From contig JAXGQE010000006.1 of NCBI GenBank assembly GCA_040766585.1, positions 124,001 through 188,000 on the forward strand: 64,000 bases of DNA. Reading direction: 5' to 3'. The DNA comes from JAXGQE01 sp040766585 (GTDB lineage Bacteria > Bacillota > SLNR01). A model generated the notes under the pieces. The model searched no databases and was not told the DNA's origin. It saw only the letters and a list, made by a program, of their open reading frames with translations. Position 1 is the stretch's first letter. Each line of letters starts with the position of its first letter. Made by a program: the position numbers and the translations under genes. Below are positions 8,566-17,599 of this stretch, piece by piece.

Positions 8566-9888
8566 TTATACACCATTCACTTTCGCCAAAGGAACCTTGC
8601 GTCCATTGGCATCCAGAATGAGTCGGTATGAATTCGAGTCGGTATGATCCTCATAGAGTAAATATTCGTGGGGACTGTCCAGTCTGAACTGACCCGGAGC
8701 CAACTGCAACACAGGTACGGCTCCCGATTCCGCCCATAGGGGGCTTTTTGCTGTCAGAGCAGAACCGTTTTCCAAACACACCTCGGTTTCGTTTTTCTCA
8801 GTTTTATAGGTCCCGGCCATGGCCGCACATACTTGCGCCGGAGGGGCAGATCCCTCCAGAGGCGCCATCTCATTCTCAAACAGGATCCGGGCTATCTGGC
8901 CGGTGAGCCAGTCCCGGGGGCTGGTTTCATAGTTGGTGAGAATAATCACCGCTGCATCCTGATCAGGAAACCGAGAAAAGCGGGCTGTATAGCCCTGGGT
9001 ACCTCCACTGTGCCATGTTTCATATATCCCTCGACGGGTATGAACAAACCACCCCATGGCATACCCGGTACTAATCCCGTTTTTCAGTCGATAGGGCGTG
9101 ACCCATTCTCTCATCCATTCCGGCGAAACCGGCGGATGGTCTTTCAGCCACATCTGCCATCGATACAGATCTCCCACGGTGGAAATCAGATTGCCGTCTG
9201 CCCAGCCGATGGTGGCCATGGTGTAGGGAGCCGGGATCATCTCCCCGGCATGGTTCTTCTGGTATCCTTTGGCCAGATCCGGTATGGCAATGTGGGGGTG
9301 CAGCCCCACCACCGTCCGATCCATACCGGCCGGTGTCAAAAGCTTCTGAGTCACACAATCGGCAAAGGAATCTCCGCTGACCTGCTCGATAATCCGGCCC
9401 AAAAGCACATAGGCCGAATTGCAGTATGAAAATGCGGTTCCTGCCTCAAAATATGGTTCCGTATACGATTGTATCATCTCGAGAACTTCTTGCACATCCA
9501 TATCTCGCTGGGCATGATCCGGATCATTCCAGAAATCATCCACCAGGTATTCTTGAATCCCGGAGGTATGGGTCAGCAGATGCCGCAGCGTGATGGAGTC
9601 CGCGTAGGCGGGAAAAGAAGGGAAATACCGGCTCACGGAATCCTCCAAGCCCAGTTTCCCCTTCTCCACCAGCATCAGAATCAACATTGCGGTAAACTGC
9701 TTTGAGACGGAACCAATCAGAAACCGGGTATCGGCTGTGATCGGTTCTTGGCTGGTCAGGTCTGCAAGGCCGAAACCCTGTGTCCAGAGGACACGGCCTT
9801 GTTTCGCCGCCAGGACAGCACCTCCGGGGGCCGTTCTGCCAAACGCTTCATCTGCAGAACGCTGAAAACTCTGCACCCCGTTGCTCAT
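8566..9888 (-). CDS. Serine hydrolase of the beta-lactamase/class C PBP-like family
   Basis: A 440-residue penicillin-recognising-fold serine hydrolase. The three active-site boxes are present: SVSK (60-63, nucleophile Ser60), Tyr155-Cys-Asn157 as the YxN box, and His293-Ser-Gly as the third box. A C-terminal domain of about 110 residues follows, as in Pfam Beta-lactamase (PF00144) esterases and D-aminopeptidases. There is no signal peptide, so it is likely cytoplasmic and not a true beta-lactamase. It lies inside the peptide-transporter operon between the binding protein and oppB, which suggests hydrolysis of an imported peptide, for example a D-amino-acid or peptidoglycan-derived one. Confidence 0.88.
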   Translation of the reverse strand: MSNGVQSFQRSADEAFGRTAPGGAVLAAKQGRVLWTQGFGLADLTSQEPITADTRFLIGSVSKQFTAMLILMLVEKGKLGLEDSVSRYFPSFPAYADSITLRHLLTHTSGIQEYLVDDFWNDPDHAQRDMDVQEVLEMIQSYTEPYFEAGTAFSYCNSAYVLLGRIIEQVSGDSFADCVTQKLLTPAGMDRTVVGLHPHIAIPDLAKGYQKNHAGEMIPAPYTMATIGWADGNLISTVGDLYRWQMWLKDHPPVSPEWMREWVTPYRLKNGISTGYAMGWFVHTRRGIYETWHSGGTQGYTARFSRFPDQDAAVIILTNYETSPRDWLTGQIARILFENEMAPLEGSAPPAQVCAAMAGTYKTEKNETEVCLENGSALTAKSPLWAESGAVPVLQLAPGQFRLDSPHEYLLYEDHTDSNSYRLILDANGRKVPLAKVNGV

Positions 9889-9903
9889 GGTATCCCTGCT
9901 TTC

Positions 9904-11457
9904 CTACTTCTTGATCACATCGCCCAGATAGGCTTTGCCGTCAACAGCCACTTTCAGCCCTTCAATGGAACTTTGGGCGGCCATGTACTTCAGCTCTGTG
10001 AACAGAGGAATAATGGGCATATCGCCGACTACTTCTTTTTGAATCTGGCTGTACAGTTCAGTCCGCTCAGCGGTATCCATTTCATACCGTGCAGCATCCA
10101 GCAGATCGTCCACGGTGGCAGAAGACCAGGGGATACTGCCTGTACCGAATGTATAGGTCAGAATATCCGGATCTGTCCACCAGTAGTATCGCGTGGCCAC
10201 TTCGAAATTGCGTTCGGTAATCTGTGTCCGAATGTAGCGGGAGTCGTATTCATTCAGCTCCAGTTTAACACCCAGATCAGCCATTTGTGCCTGAATTACC
10301 GGGGCGGCTTTCTTGAAATAGGTATTGTCATTGCTGACCATCATGGTAAAGCCCAGTACTTCTCCGTCTTTGGTGCGGAATCCGTCGGCATTGATTTCAT
10401 CCCAGCCGGCATCATCCAGCAGCGCTTTGGCAGCGTCCAGATCGTAAGAATACAGTTCTTCCAGTTCGGCTTCGGTGTCTGCATCATAGCAGAGCTGCGC
10501 CGGAGACAAGATTCCGTATTTGACCACCACAGTGTCATTCAATACATCTTTCAACGCTTCTTTGTCAATCCCCATGGCCATGGCCATTCGGACATTTTTG
10601 TCAAAAAGCGCTTCATTTTGTGTGTTCAGCACCAGATAATCAATCCCGGTCTGCATGTAATCAAACAGCTGGATGCTGCTGTTTTCTCCCAGACTGGCCA
10701 CATTTTCCACCGGTACATCCAAAATGATATCCACAGTTCCGGCTTCCAGTTCACTGACCCGGGTGAAATCTTCCGGGATGAAGCGAACGGTGATTTTATC
10801 AAAGTTGGCTTTGTTTTCGATAAACGGATTGAAGCTCAGGTAGTTGGGGTTCTTAACCAGTGTGATATGGGAGCCTTGCACCCATTCATCCACCATGTAG
10901 GGTCCGTTTCCGACTGCGTTCAGACCAAAGGTTTCCGTACCCTGTTCGTCGGCTACATCCGTATTGACAATGCCGCCGTAGGAGGTAGCAAACACGGGCC
11001 AGATAAATGCAGGGGGATTGTCAAATTCGATGGCCAGAGTCAGTTCATCCACCACAGTCATTTTGGTAATGGGATCAAAGTCGCTGGCATAGGGGCTGAT
11101 CTCAATATATCGTTCAAAGGATTTCTTCACTGCTTCTGCATTCAGGGGATCGCCATTGGAGAACTTGGATTCTGCATCAAAAATAAATGTAATGACTTTT
11201 CCATCTTCGCTGATCTGGTATTCCTTGCAGCCGGCGGGATGGATTTCCTCCAGGTCCAGGTCAAAGGTCACGATTGGTTCATACAGAAGATCATGCACCA
11301 CATTGTTCCATGTAATCTGATGCATATCGGTGGACTGGATTTCTTCGGGCACAGCAATAATCAATTCATCCGCCTGGGTAACCTGCCCGCCGCAACCCGC
11401 CAGCATGGATGCCATGAGAACAAAACATAATGCCAACACAATTGCCTTTTTCTTCAT
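9904..11457 (-). CDS. Peptide ABC transporter substrate-binding lipoprotein (family 5)
   Basis: Extracellular solute-binding protein of 517 residues for the OppBCDF system. The N terminus MKKKAIVLALCFVLMASMLAGC has a clear lipobox (LAGC). The family-5 pattern is present: an early YEPIVTFD segment, FSNGDPLNAEAVKKSFERY, GNGPYMVDEWV, and a C-terminal PIIPLF. The start at 11457 has AAAGGAGGTTACCGAG before it; the longer frame to 11598 belongs to the leader RNA. It is the promoter-proximal gene of the operon. Confidence 0.93.
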   Translation of the reverse strand: MKKKAIVLALCFVLMASMLAGCGGQVTQADELIIAVPEEIQSTDMHQITWNNVVHDLLYEPIVTFDLDLEEIHPAGCKEYQISEDGKVITFIFDAESKFSNGDPLNAEAVKKSFERYIEISPYASDFDPITKMTVVDELTLAIEFDNPPAFIWPVFATSYGGIVNTDVADEQGTETFGLNAVGNGPYMVDEWVQGSHITLVKNPNYLSFNPFIENKANFDKITVRFIPEDFTRVSELEAGTVDIILDVPVENVASLGENSSIQLFDYMQTGIDYLVLNTQNEALFDKNVRMAMAMGIDKEALKDVLNDTVVVKYGILSPAQLCYDADTEAELEELYSYDLDAAKALLDDAGWDEINADGFRTKDGEVLGFTMMVSNDNTYFKKAAPVIQAQMADLGVKLELNEYDSRYIRTQITERNFEVATRYYWWTDPDILTYTFGTGSIPWSSATVDDLLDAARYEMDTAERTELYSQIQKEVVGDMPIIPLFTELKYMAAQSSIEGLKVAVDGKAYLGDVIKK

Positions 11458-11584
11458 CTCGGTAACCTCCTTTAATAAATACATGATTGCTCTATCTGCC
11501 AATTCCAGTAATGAATGTTTATTCGCTGGGCTTTCGCCTCCCTTCACACAAATGCAAATATATTCATAGTTTTTAATATTTATT

Positions 11585-11636
11585 AGCTTGATTGGCAAAA
11601 AATAATAGTTCCGAACCCATCAGGAACCATGTTTGC
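11585..11636 (-). promoter_or_regulatory. Possible leader attenuator hairpin of the peptide operon
   Basis: Within the roughly 207-base leader the minus strand forms an 8-bp stem (ATGGTTCC with GGAACTAT) followed directly by TATTTTTT, an intrinsic-terminator shape. The outer bases GGCAAA and TTTGCC can also pair and extend the stem. It lies some 30-80 bases after the predicted start of transcription and well before the ribosome binding site, so it could act as an attenuator. I recognise no known riboswitch upstream of it. Confidence 0.4.
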
Positions 11637-11671
11637 CGCTCGAGACTGTCGATGACGGATAACATGAAATT

Positions 11672-11700
11672 AGTTTACCTTTGCATTTAGGGATTGTCAA
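11672..11700 (-). promoter_or_regulatory. Sigma-A-type promoter of the peptide transport operon
   Basis: The minus strand reads TTGACA (plus 11695-11700), a 17-base spacer, then TAAACT (plus 11672-11677). It would start transcription near 11665. The surrounding 11458-11862 stretch is AT-rich, holds no gene, and separates this operon from the divergent acetyltransferase gene. Confidence 0.65.
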
Positions 11701-11862
11701 GCATTTTATGAAAATTTTTGATTAAAAATACATAAAATTCGGATATGCACATATTCATATTTATACATTTATGTATATTCAGCAGAATTCATGGAAAAAG
11801 GATTTTCACGAACGGATGGAGTATGTAGATGAGGGGATATGAACGGAGCAGGAGATGATTGG

Positions 11863-12423
11863 ATGCACAGCATGATCATGCATTGCACTTCTCTTCAGGG
11901 TACACCGTATGTATTGAGGCCGGCGGCACCTCGGGACGCAGGAGGGATCGTCGATGCCCTGCAGGCGGTGGCCAAAGAAGGCATTTACCTGGCTGCCGAA
12001 GAAGCCGGTTGGACCCGACAGGATGTGCTGGATATGATTCGCGACATGACCTTCTATCCACTTATCCTGGTGGCAGAGGCCGACGGCAAAGTGGTGGGCC
12101 ATTCCTTTGTCCAGCGGGGAAGCCTGAAAAAAAACCGTCATACCGCCGGAATCGGAATGCTGGTGACATCCGGATACCGGGGCATGGGCATTGGCACCAC
12201 CATGCTCCAGTACATTGATTCCTGGGCTCGTGCCAATGAAATAAAGAAACTTTTCCTCAGCGTTTTCAGCAGCAACATACGGGCCATTCGTATCTATGAA
12301 AAAAGCGGATTCATCCAGGAAGGAGTCCGACCCGGTCAGTTTGTGATCAACAGCCGGTTTACCGATGAAATCATCATGGGAAAACCGCTAACCCCGGACC
12401 TGAATGTGCTGTACAATCCGTGA
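11863..12423 (+). CDS. GNAT family N-acetyltransferase
   Basis: A compact acetyl-CoA-dependent acetyltransferase of about 186 residues. The beta4-alpha3 acetyl-CoA motif appears as GMLVTSGYRGMGIGTTMLQY (Q/RxxGxG/A type, here RGMGIG), followed by FSSNIRAIRIYEKSGF, the usual C-terminal acceptor-site strand. It resembles RimI/YhhY-like enzymes, but the acceptor cannot be named. ATG 11863 has GGAG eight bases upstream; ATG 11839 is in frame but its ribosome binding site is too close. It is divergent from the peptide operon and precedes the AroM-like gene by 40 bases. Confidence 0.85.
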   Translation: MHSMIMHCTSLQGTPYVLRPAAPRDAGGIVDALQAVAKEGIYLAAEEAGWTRQDVLDMIRDMTFYPLILVAEADGKVVGHSFVQRGSLKKNRHTAGIGMLVTSGYRGMGIGTTMLQYIDSWARANEIKKLFLSVFSSNIRAIRIYEKSGFIQEGVRPGQFVINSRFTDEIIMGKPLTPDLNVLYNP

Positions 12424-12463
12424 TGGTTGAACTCTCATACATTACCACAAGGAGGCTTATTCT

Positions 12464-13132
12464 ATGAAAGCAAAAATCGGTTTGCTGACCATCGGACAGT
12501 CACCCCGCCAGGACCTGACGCGGGACCTTGCCCCCATTCTGGGAGACAACGTGGAAATACTGGAGTACGGCGCCCTGGACGATCTGTCACTGCCGGAGAT
12601 TGAGAAGCTGGCTCCGGGACCCAATGAACCTTTTCAGGTCACTCTGCTGCGCACCGGCCAGGAAGTCTATCTGAAAAAACCGCCCATCATTCCCCTTCTG
12701 GGCCAGGGTGTCGACCGTTTGAATGAGATGGGAGCCCAGGTCATCATCATCTGGTGCACCGGCGATTTTCCCGATTTTCCCTCCCGGGCCCCCATCATAA
12801 AACCCGACCCCATTATGCGCAGTGTGGTCAGCGCCATTATGCCCACGGGAACGCTGGGCATACTCTGCCCGGCACCGGACCAGTGCCCCCAGATTCGTGC
12901 CAAGTGGGAATCTATGGGCTATCGGTGTTTTGTGGAAGGGTATTCACCGTTCAAACCCCTGGAGCCGCTGGAAGATGTCATGACCCGCATTCCCCAGGAT
13001 CAAATTGATATGATGGTGCTGGACTGCATGGGAATGAAAACAACCATGAAGAACCAGGTCAGGGCCTTTACTGACAAACCCATCATCTTACCTTTGTCGC
13101 TGATCGCCCGGGTTGCATCCGAACTGATTTAG
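12464..13132 (+). CDS. AroM family protein
   Basis: A 222-residue protein of the AroM family (named from E. coli aroM, function still unknown; related to the Asp/Glu racemase superfamily fold). The family signature GLLTIGQSPRQDLTRD is at the N terminus, with EYGALDDLS and the two-Cys region CTGDFP and LDCMGM further on. In this window it is tightly followed (20 bases) by a YtcJ-type amidohydrolase, suggesting action on a shared small-molecule substrate. Start ATG 12464 has ACAAGGAGG upstream. Confidence 0.88.
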   Translation: MKAKIGLLTIGQSPRQDLTRDLAPILGDNVEILEYGALDDLSLPEIEKLAPGPNEPFQVTLLRTGQEVYLKKPPIIPLLGQGVDRLNEMGAQVIIIWCTGDFPDFPSRAPIIKPDPIMRSVVSAIMPTGTLGILCPAPDQCPQIRAKWESMGYRCFVEGYSPFKPLEPLEDVMTRIPQDQIDMMVLDCMGMKTTMKNQVRAFTDKPIILPLSLIARVASELI

Positions 13133-13152
13133 ATTACCAAGGAGGTTTTCCA

Positions 13153-14741
13153 ATGAGTAAAGGATTGTTTTTGTACAACGGTGTCATCCACACCATGGAT
13201 CTGCACGATCCGGTTGTGGACGCAATGATTATGGAAGACGGTACCGTCAAAGCCATCGGAGAAACCAGTGTGCTGAAGCATCTGGCAGGGAGCCAGTTTG
13301 AATCCATGGATCTGCAGGGGCGTCTGGTCCTGCCGGGCTTTACCGACAGCCACACGCATTTTGCCATGTACTCCCTCGGGCTGGAGAGGGTTTCTCTGGA
13401 AGGAACCCAGACCGCCGATGAAGCCCTGGACCGGTTGAAGAAAAAGGCCGACACACTGCCTGCCGGGTCTTGGGTATACGGAGTTGACTGGAATAAAAAC
13501 ATCTGGCCGGGCGGGAATGCCCCCGGTCTGGAAGCAACCGACCGGGCTTTGCCGAATCATCCGCTCATTGTGGTCAGCAAGTGCGGACATCTAACCTGGA
13601 CCAACTCACGCGGTCTGGCATTGGCCGGTATTGATTCGTCCTCACCTCATCCGGAAGGCGGCGAAATCGAACATGAAAAATCCGATGGGACCCTCACCGG
13701 CGTCCTGAAAGAGAACGCTGCGGATCTGATTCACCGCATCCTTCCGGCCACGACCCGGGACGAATTGCTCAAAGCCATGCGCAACGGTCTGCAGCAGGCC
13801 CACAGCATGGGACTGGTGGGTATTCACAACTGCGAAGGACCCGACGTCTTTTCAGCGTTTCAGACTCTGGACAGCGAGGGAAATTTGGCATTTCGCGTCC
13901 ACCATCATCTGGCCATGGATGGGTTGGACCACGCCCTGGCACTGGGTCTGAAAACCGGGTTTGGGTCTCCCACCCTGAATATCGGCAGTCTGAAGCTCTT
14001 CATTGACGGGGCTTTGGGTTCCCAAACCGCATACATGCTGGAGCCTTTCTGCGGCACGGAGGATTACTGCGGCATTCTGGTCAATACACCGGAAAAGCTG
14101 CACCAACTAATCGAAAGAGCCGCCCAAGCCGGTATCAGCTCTGCTGTTCACGCCATCGGGGACCGAGCTAACCGGGAAGTTTTAGATATCTTTGAAGCTG
14201 TGCTGCCATTATCCCGAAAATACGGTCTGCGCCAGCGTATCGAGCATGCTCAGCTGGTCACAGCCGAAGATTTCCCCCGTTTCAGCCAGCTGGATGTCAT
14301 TGCTTCCGTGCAGCCTCTGCATGCTACATCCGATAAAGATATCGTGGACCTGCATTGGGGAGATCGAGGCGTCGGTGCGTATGCATTCAGGACATTCATT
14401 GACCAGGAGCCCGCTGGGCGTATGGGTCCGATGTGCCGGTAGAAACCTGTGATCCCCTGAAAGGGATCTATGCAGCGGTTACCCGCCGCCGGGAGACCGA
14501 ACCGGAAGCCGATCCCTGGTATCCGGATCAGAGAGTCAGCATGCAGGAAGCGGTGTACGGGTATACCTTAGGAGCCGCGTATGCCGCCTACCAGGAACAA
14601 TTCCAGGGGTCTCTGTCGGTGGGCAAAGTGGCCGACGCAGTGGTCTTGTCCCAGGATCTGTTCACCGTTCCTGAAAAAGACATACTGGACACGAAAGTGG
14701 ACTACACCATTGTGGGAGGAAAACCGGTATTCGTCCGCTAG
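13153..14741 (+). pseudogene. YtcJ-type amidohydrolase (amidohydrolase 3 family), frameshifted
   Basis: A metal-dependent hydrolase that would be about 529 residues if intact. Metal-binding FTDSHTHF and the later HAIGDRAN and RIEHAQLV motifs are present in the first frame. After FRTFID near 14404 the reading frame runs into a stop at 14440-14442, while the frame two bases on reads PGARWAYGSDVPVETCDPL, which is the expected continuation with the catalytic SD. The shift is explained by loss of one G in the stretch CAGGAG at about 14404-14408. The C-terminal part runs to 14741. It is either a genuine inactivating deletion or an assembly error; there is no obvious programmed-frameshift site. RBS AAGGAGG precedes the start. 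Confidence 0.87.
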
Positions 14742-14757
14742 AAAACTGAGCAATATT

Positions 14758-14794
14758 AAAAGGGGAGCACGGTTTCAGTGCTTCCCTTTTAATT
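14758..14794. terminator. Bidirectional intrinsic terminator
   Basis: The arms AAAAGGGGAGCAC and GTGCTTCCCTTTT form a stem with an A tract on the left and a T tract on the right, so it can end transcription both of the amidohydrolase gene and of the convergent yhaN-like gene. Confidence 0.8.
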
Positions 14795-14809
14795 GTTTGA
14801 TCAAGGATA

Positions 14810-17599
14810 TCAAATTGCCGGCAGTTGATCCAGGCAAATCCGGTTGTACGGGATGTTCATTGACCCGAGTTCCTCTGCTTCCCTTTTCCCGGATGTAAAG
14901 AGAAGAATCTGTCGGTCGGCTGCCAGCTCTCCCAGCAGGGACATGGTCTGCTGCAGGCGGTGGGGACTGTATTGGACAAAAGGATCATCCAGAATCAGAG
15001 GCAGCTTCCGATCCCCGCTGAGCAAATCCGCCATGGCGATGCGCACTGCAAAGTAGAACTGATCCACCGTGCCGGCGCTGAGCATCTCCAGGTCCACCGA
15101 GCGACCGCCTTCCGGTTCTGTCACAGTGATTTTCATTTCCTCATCAATCCGTACTTTCTTGTATCGTTCATGGGTGATTCGGCGAATGATGCCCTCCACC
15201 CGGTGATTCAGCTCAGGAGCCAGGAGACGGTGTCTGCGGTCCGCCGCCGATGCCAGCACTTCCAAGGCCGTATCCAGGGCAGCTGCCTCAATCTCCTGCA
15301 TCTTTTTCTCCCGAAAAGCCCGATCCAGGTCTTCGGTGATCTCTGACAAACTGCGCCTTCCTTCCAGGGCCCGGGCCATATCTGCCTCCAGCGCTGCAAT
15401 CCGGACTTCGGTTTTCTGCAGAAGATCAGTCCATTCTTTCTCCTGCCGGATCCAGGTTATCCAGCGCTCCTCATAATCCACCGGAATCGCTTCCGGAGGT
15501 TCAACTGTCATGTAATCCCTCCATTGCTCCAGGCTGAACCGGGCCAGGTACGGTTCCAGAAGGTGCTTCAGCTGATTGTATCTTTCCTGCAGGTGCCGGT
15601 ACTCTTCTTTTTTGTGACAGCCTTCCATAAACTGATCCCGGTCTGCAACGCCTGCCGCTTTAAAAATGTCCATTCTTTCAGTTTCCAGAGCCTGGATCTG
15701 CTCTTGCAGACGGACTGCATCCTCCTGCAGCGCCACTCCAGCCCTTCGCACCCGCTGGTGCTCTTCCGCCCACAGATCCATTTCCTGCAGACGATTCAAA
15801 TACCGATCCACATGATCTCTGCAAAGGCCCCTGTGATCAAGGTCCGGCGTCACCCGCGCCAGATCGGAAAGAAGGATCCTCTCGTTTCTTTCCATGTCAG
15901 TTTGTTGCTCCCGATATTTTCCCTCACGGTCCTTTTTGTGTTGCGAGAGGTCCTGCAGGCGGTCTTGAAATCCTCTGTAGGACAAAGCCAGCTCCTGGAC
16001 TTCCCGCAGACTCTTAGCCTTCAATTCCGCCAAAATCTCATCCACGGACTCTTGGATGGCTGCAGCCCGCTGCTGGTTCTGATGGATCTCTTCTGTCATC
16101 TGACGGATGAGGCTGCCGTGCAGAATCCGGTGCTGTCGCTTCCGCAGTCCCACAGCAAGCGCTCCCGCAGTAGCTGCAACAGCTGCTCCCAGAGCCGCTA
16201 CTGTCCAACCATCCCAGGGTACGGACAGCCCGGGATTTCTCATCAGCGCTGTGCTGATTCCGATCAGTGCCGCCACCAGTGCTCCACCAGCCTGCAGATT
16301 CATGCGCCTGATTACCTCTCTGCCCTTCTGCTTCAAACGATCCAGATCAGCAGGAAGAGAGGATCTGAGCAGCTGATCCTGTTCATCAAGGACTGCTTCC
16401 ATGGGGGTCACGATCTCTGCCGCTTTTTTCAGATTCGGCCGCTGCCCAATCAATTCATTTAGAGTCTGGATGTCCTGCTCTGCCTTTCCAATCTCCTGAT
16501 CCAGCCCATGCAGCAGTCTTTTCTGATTCTCAATTTCTGCAAAACGCAGCAGAATATCCTGCCTGGCTTTCTCATGGAAAGGGATATCAGCCGGGAACCG
16601 GCCCATTTTTTGCTTCAGTGCCTCTTCTTCGGCGGAGCGCTCTTCCATGCGCAATTGCACCGAGCCCACAGCTTCCTGAAGAGTGTCAGCTTTAGTCAGA
16701 ATCTCCTGGAGCCGGGGTTTCAAACTGTCCGGGAAATCTGCATAATCTTCGATTTGACTCATCTCCGTTAGAATGTCCTGCTGCTCATTCCAGTACCCCA
16801 GCACCCGAGCTGCATCGTATCGATTCTTCGCTGTCTGAGCAGCTTCCAGATGCTCTTTCACCCGTCGGATCTTCTCCGCTAGATCCTGTCTTCGGGTCAG
16901 GGCATCGTTCAACTCCTCCATCTGCATCCTCAGTGAGTGATGCAGATGCTCCATTTCGCTCTGCTCACTGCCCAGGTCTTCCCAGTTGCGCACGGCTTTC
17001 CCCAGCGGTTTGGAAACTGCCCGGACAGTACCCAGATCGTCTCTCTTTTTCCGCAGCACTGCCAGTGCTTCTTTCACGGAAAGGTCTTCTCGACCGCTTT
17101 GGCTCAGCCGACTGAGACGATCGGCCACTTCCACCGCCAGTTCTTTACCGGTTTTCCCGCCCAGCTGGGCTAAAAAAATGGTATGGTCAAAAACCGTGGC
17201 ATTAATACCCAAATGCTTTTGGGCAAATGAATACTCTTTCCGAGGATCCATATCAAAGTTGGATTCCAACGATTTCCCGGTTACCGCATCATAGATCCGA
17301 GTGGTATCGGTTTGAAAACATCGTTCAATCGCAATCCTTTGTCCATCATCCAGCTGGTACTCCAGACGCCCCCTGTAGTCCGGTCCGGACCAGGGGCGAT
17401 AACGATCGTGCTCCGGGGTGTAATACCGGCGCTGCGAATGTTCCTTTTTGAACCCAAACAGCATCCCCCGGATGAATCGGTGAATGGTGGATTTTCCGGT
17501 TTCATTCTCACCGCAGATCAAATTCAAACCGTCGGCTACAGCTATAGAGCGCTGGTGAAACTTTCCGAAAGCCTGCAGCCCCAATTCCGTCAGCTTCAT
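14810..17599 (-). CDS. yhaN: SMC/SbcC-like AAA ATPase, YhaN family
   Basis: A 929-residue ABC-type ATPase of the Rad50/SbcC/YhaN group. Walker A is GENETGKST (30-38); the C-terminal lobe has the signature LSAGTVDQFYFAVRIAMADLL and Walker B LPLILDDPFVQYSP. Between them are long coiled coils interrupted near residues 435-490 by two hydrophobic segments (GALVAALIGISTAL and TVAALGAAVAATAGALAVGL), which would tether the hinge to the membrane. It overlaps its upstream partner, a YhaO-like nuclease, by ATGA, so the pair should form an Mre11-Rad50-like DNA end-processing complex. Its exact role in Bacillus is not settled. Confidence 0.88.
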   Translation of the reverse strand: MKLTELGLQAFGKFHQRSIAVADGLNLICGENETGKSTIHRFIRGMLFGFKKEHSQRRYYTPEHDRYRPWSGPDYRGRLEYQLDDGQRIAIERCFQTDTTRIYDAVTGKSLESNFDMDPRKEYSFAQKHLGINATVFDHTIFLAQLGGKTGKELAVEVADRLSRLSQSGREDLSVKEALAVLRKKRDDLGTVRAVSKPLGKAVRNWEDLGSEQSEMEHLHHSLRMQMEELNDALTRRQDLAEKIRRVKEHLEAAQTAKNRYDAARVLGYWNEQQDILTEMSQIEDYADFPDSLKPRLQEILTKADTLQEAVGSVQLRMEERSAEEEALKQKMGRFPADIPFHEKARQDILLRFAEIENQKRLLHGLDQEIGKAEQDIQTLNELIGQRPNLKKAAEIVTPMEAVLDEQDQLLRSSLPADLDRLKQKGREVIRRMNLQAGGALVAALIGISTALMRNPGLSVPWDGWTVAALGAAVAATAGALAVGLRKRQHRILHGSLIRQMTEEIHQNQQRAAAIQESVDEILAELKAKSLREVQELALSYRGFQDRLQDLSQHKKDREGKYREQQTDMERNERILLSDLARVTPDLDHRGLCRDHVDRYLNRLQEMDLWAEEHQRVRRAGVALQEDAVRLQEQIQALETERMDIFKAAGVADRDQFMEGCHKKEEYRHLQERYNQLKHLLEPYLARFSLEQWRDYMTVEPPEAIPVDYEERWITWIRQEKEWTDLLQKTEVRIAALEADMARALEGRRSLSEITEDLDRAFREKKMQEIEAAALDTALEVLASAADRRHRLLAPELNHRVEGIIRRITHERYKKVRIDEEMKITVTEPEGGRSVDLEMLSAGTVDQFYFAVRIAMADLLSGDRKLPLILDDPFVQYSPHRLQQTMSLLGELAADRQILLFTSGKREAEELGSMNIPYNRICLDQLPAI

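Noticed and set aside
8566..9888. Beta-lactam resistance gene
   Set aside because: No signal peptide and YCN in place of YSN/YAN; location in a peptide operon points to a peptidase or esterase.
9748..11430. 560-codon open frame on the plus strand
   Set aside because: Fully antisense to the substrate-binding protein and hydrolase genes; His/Phe/Gln-rich translation with no family pattern.
14395..14410. Programmed frameshift in the amidohydrolase gene
   Set aside because: No slippery heptamer or downstream structure is visible; a simple one-base loss fits better.
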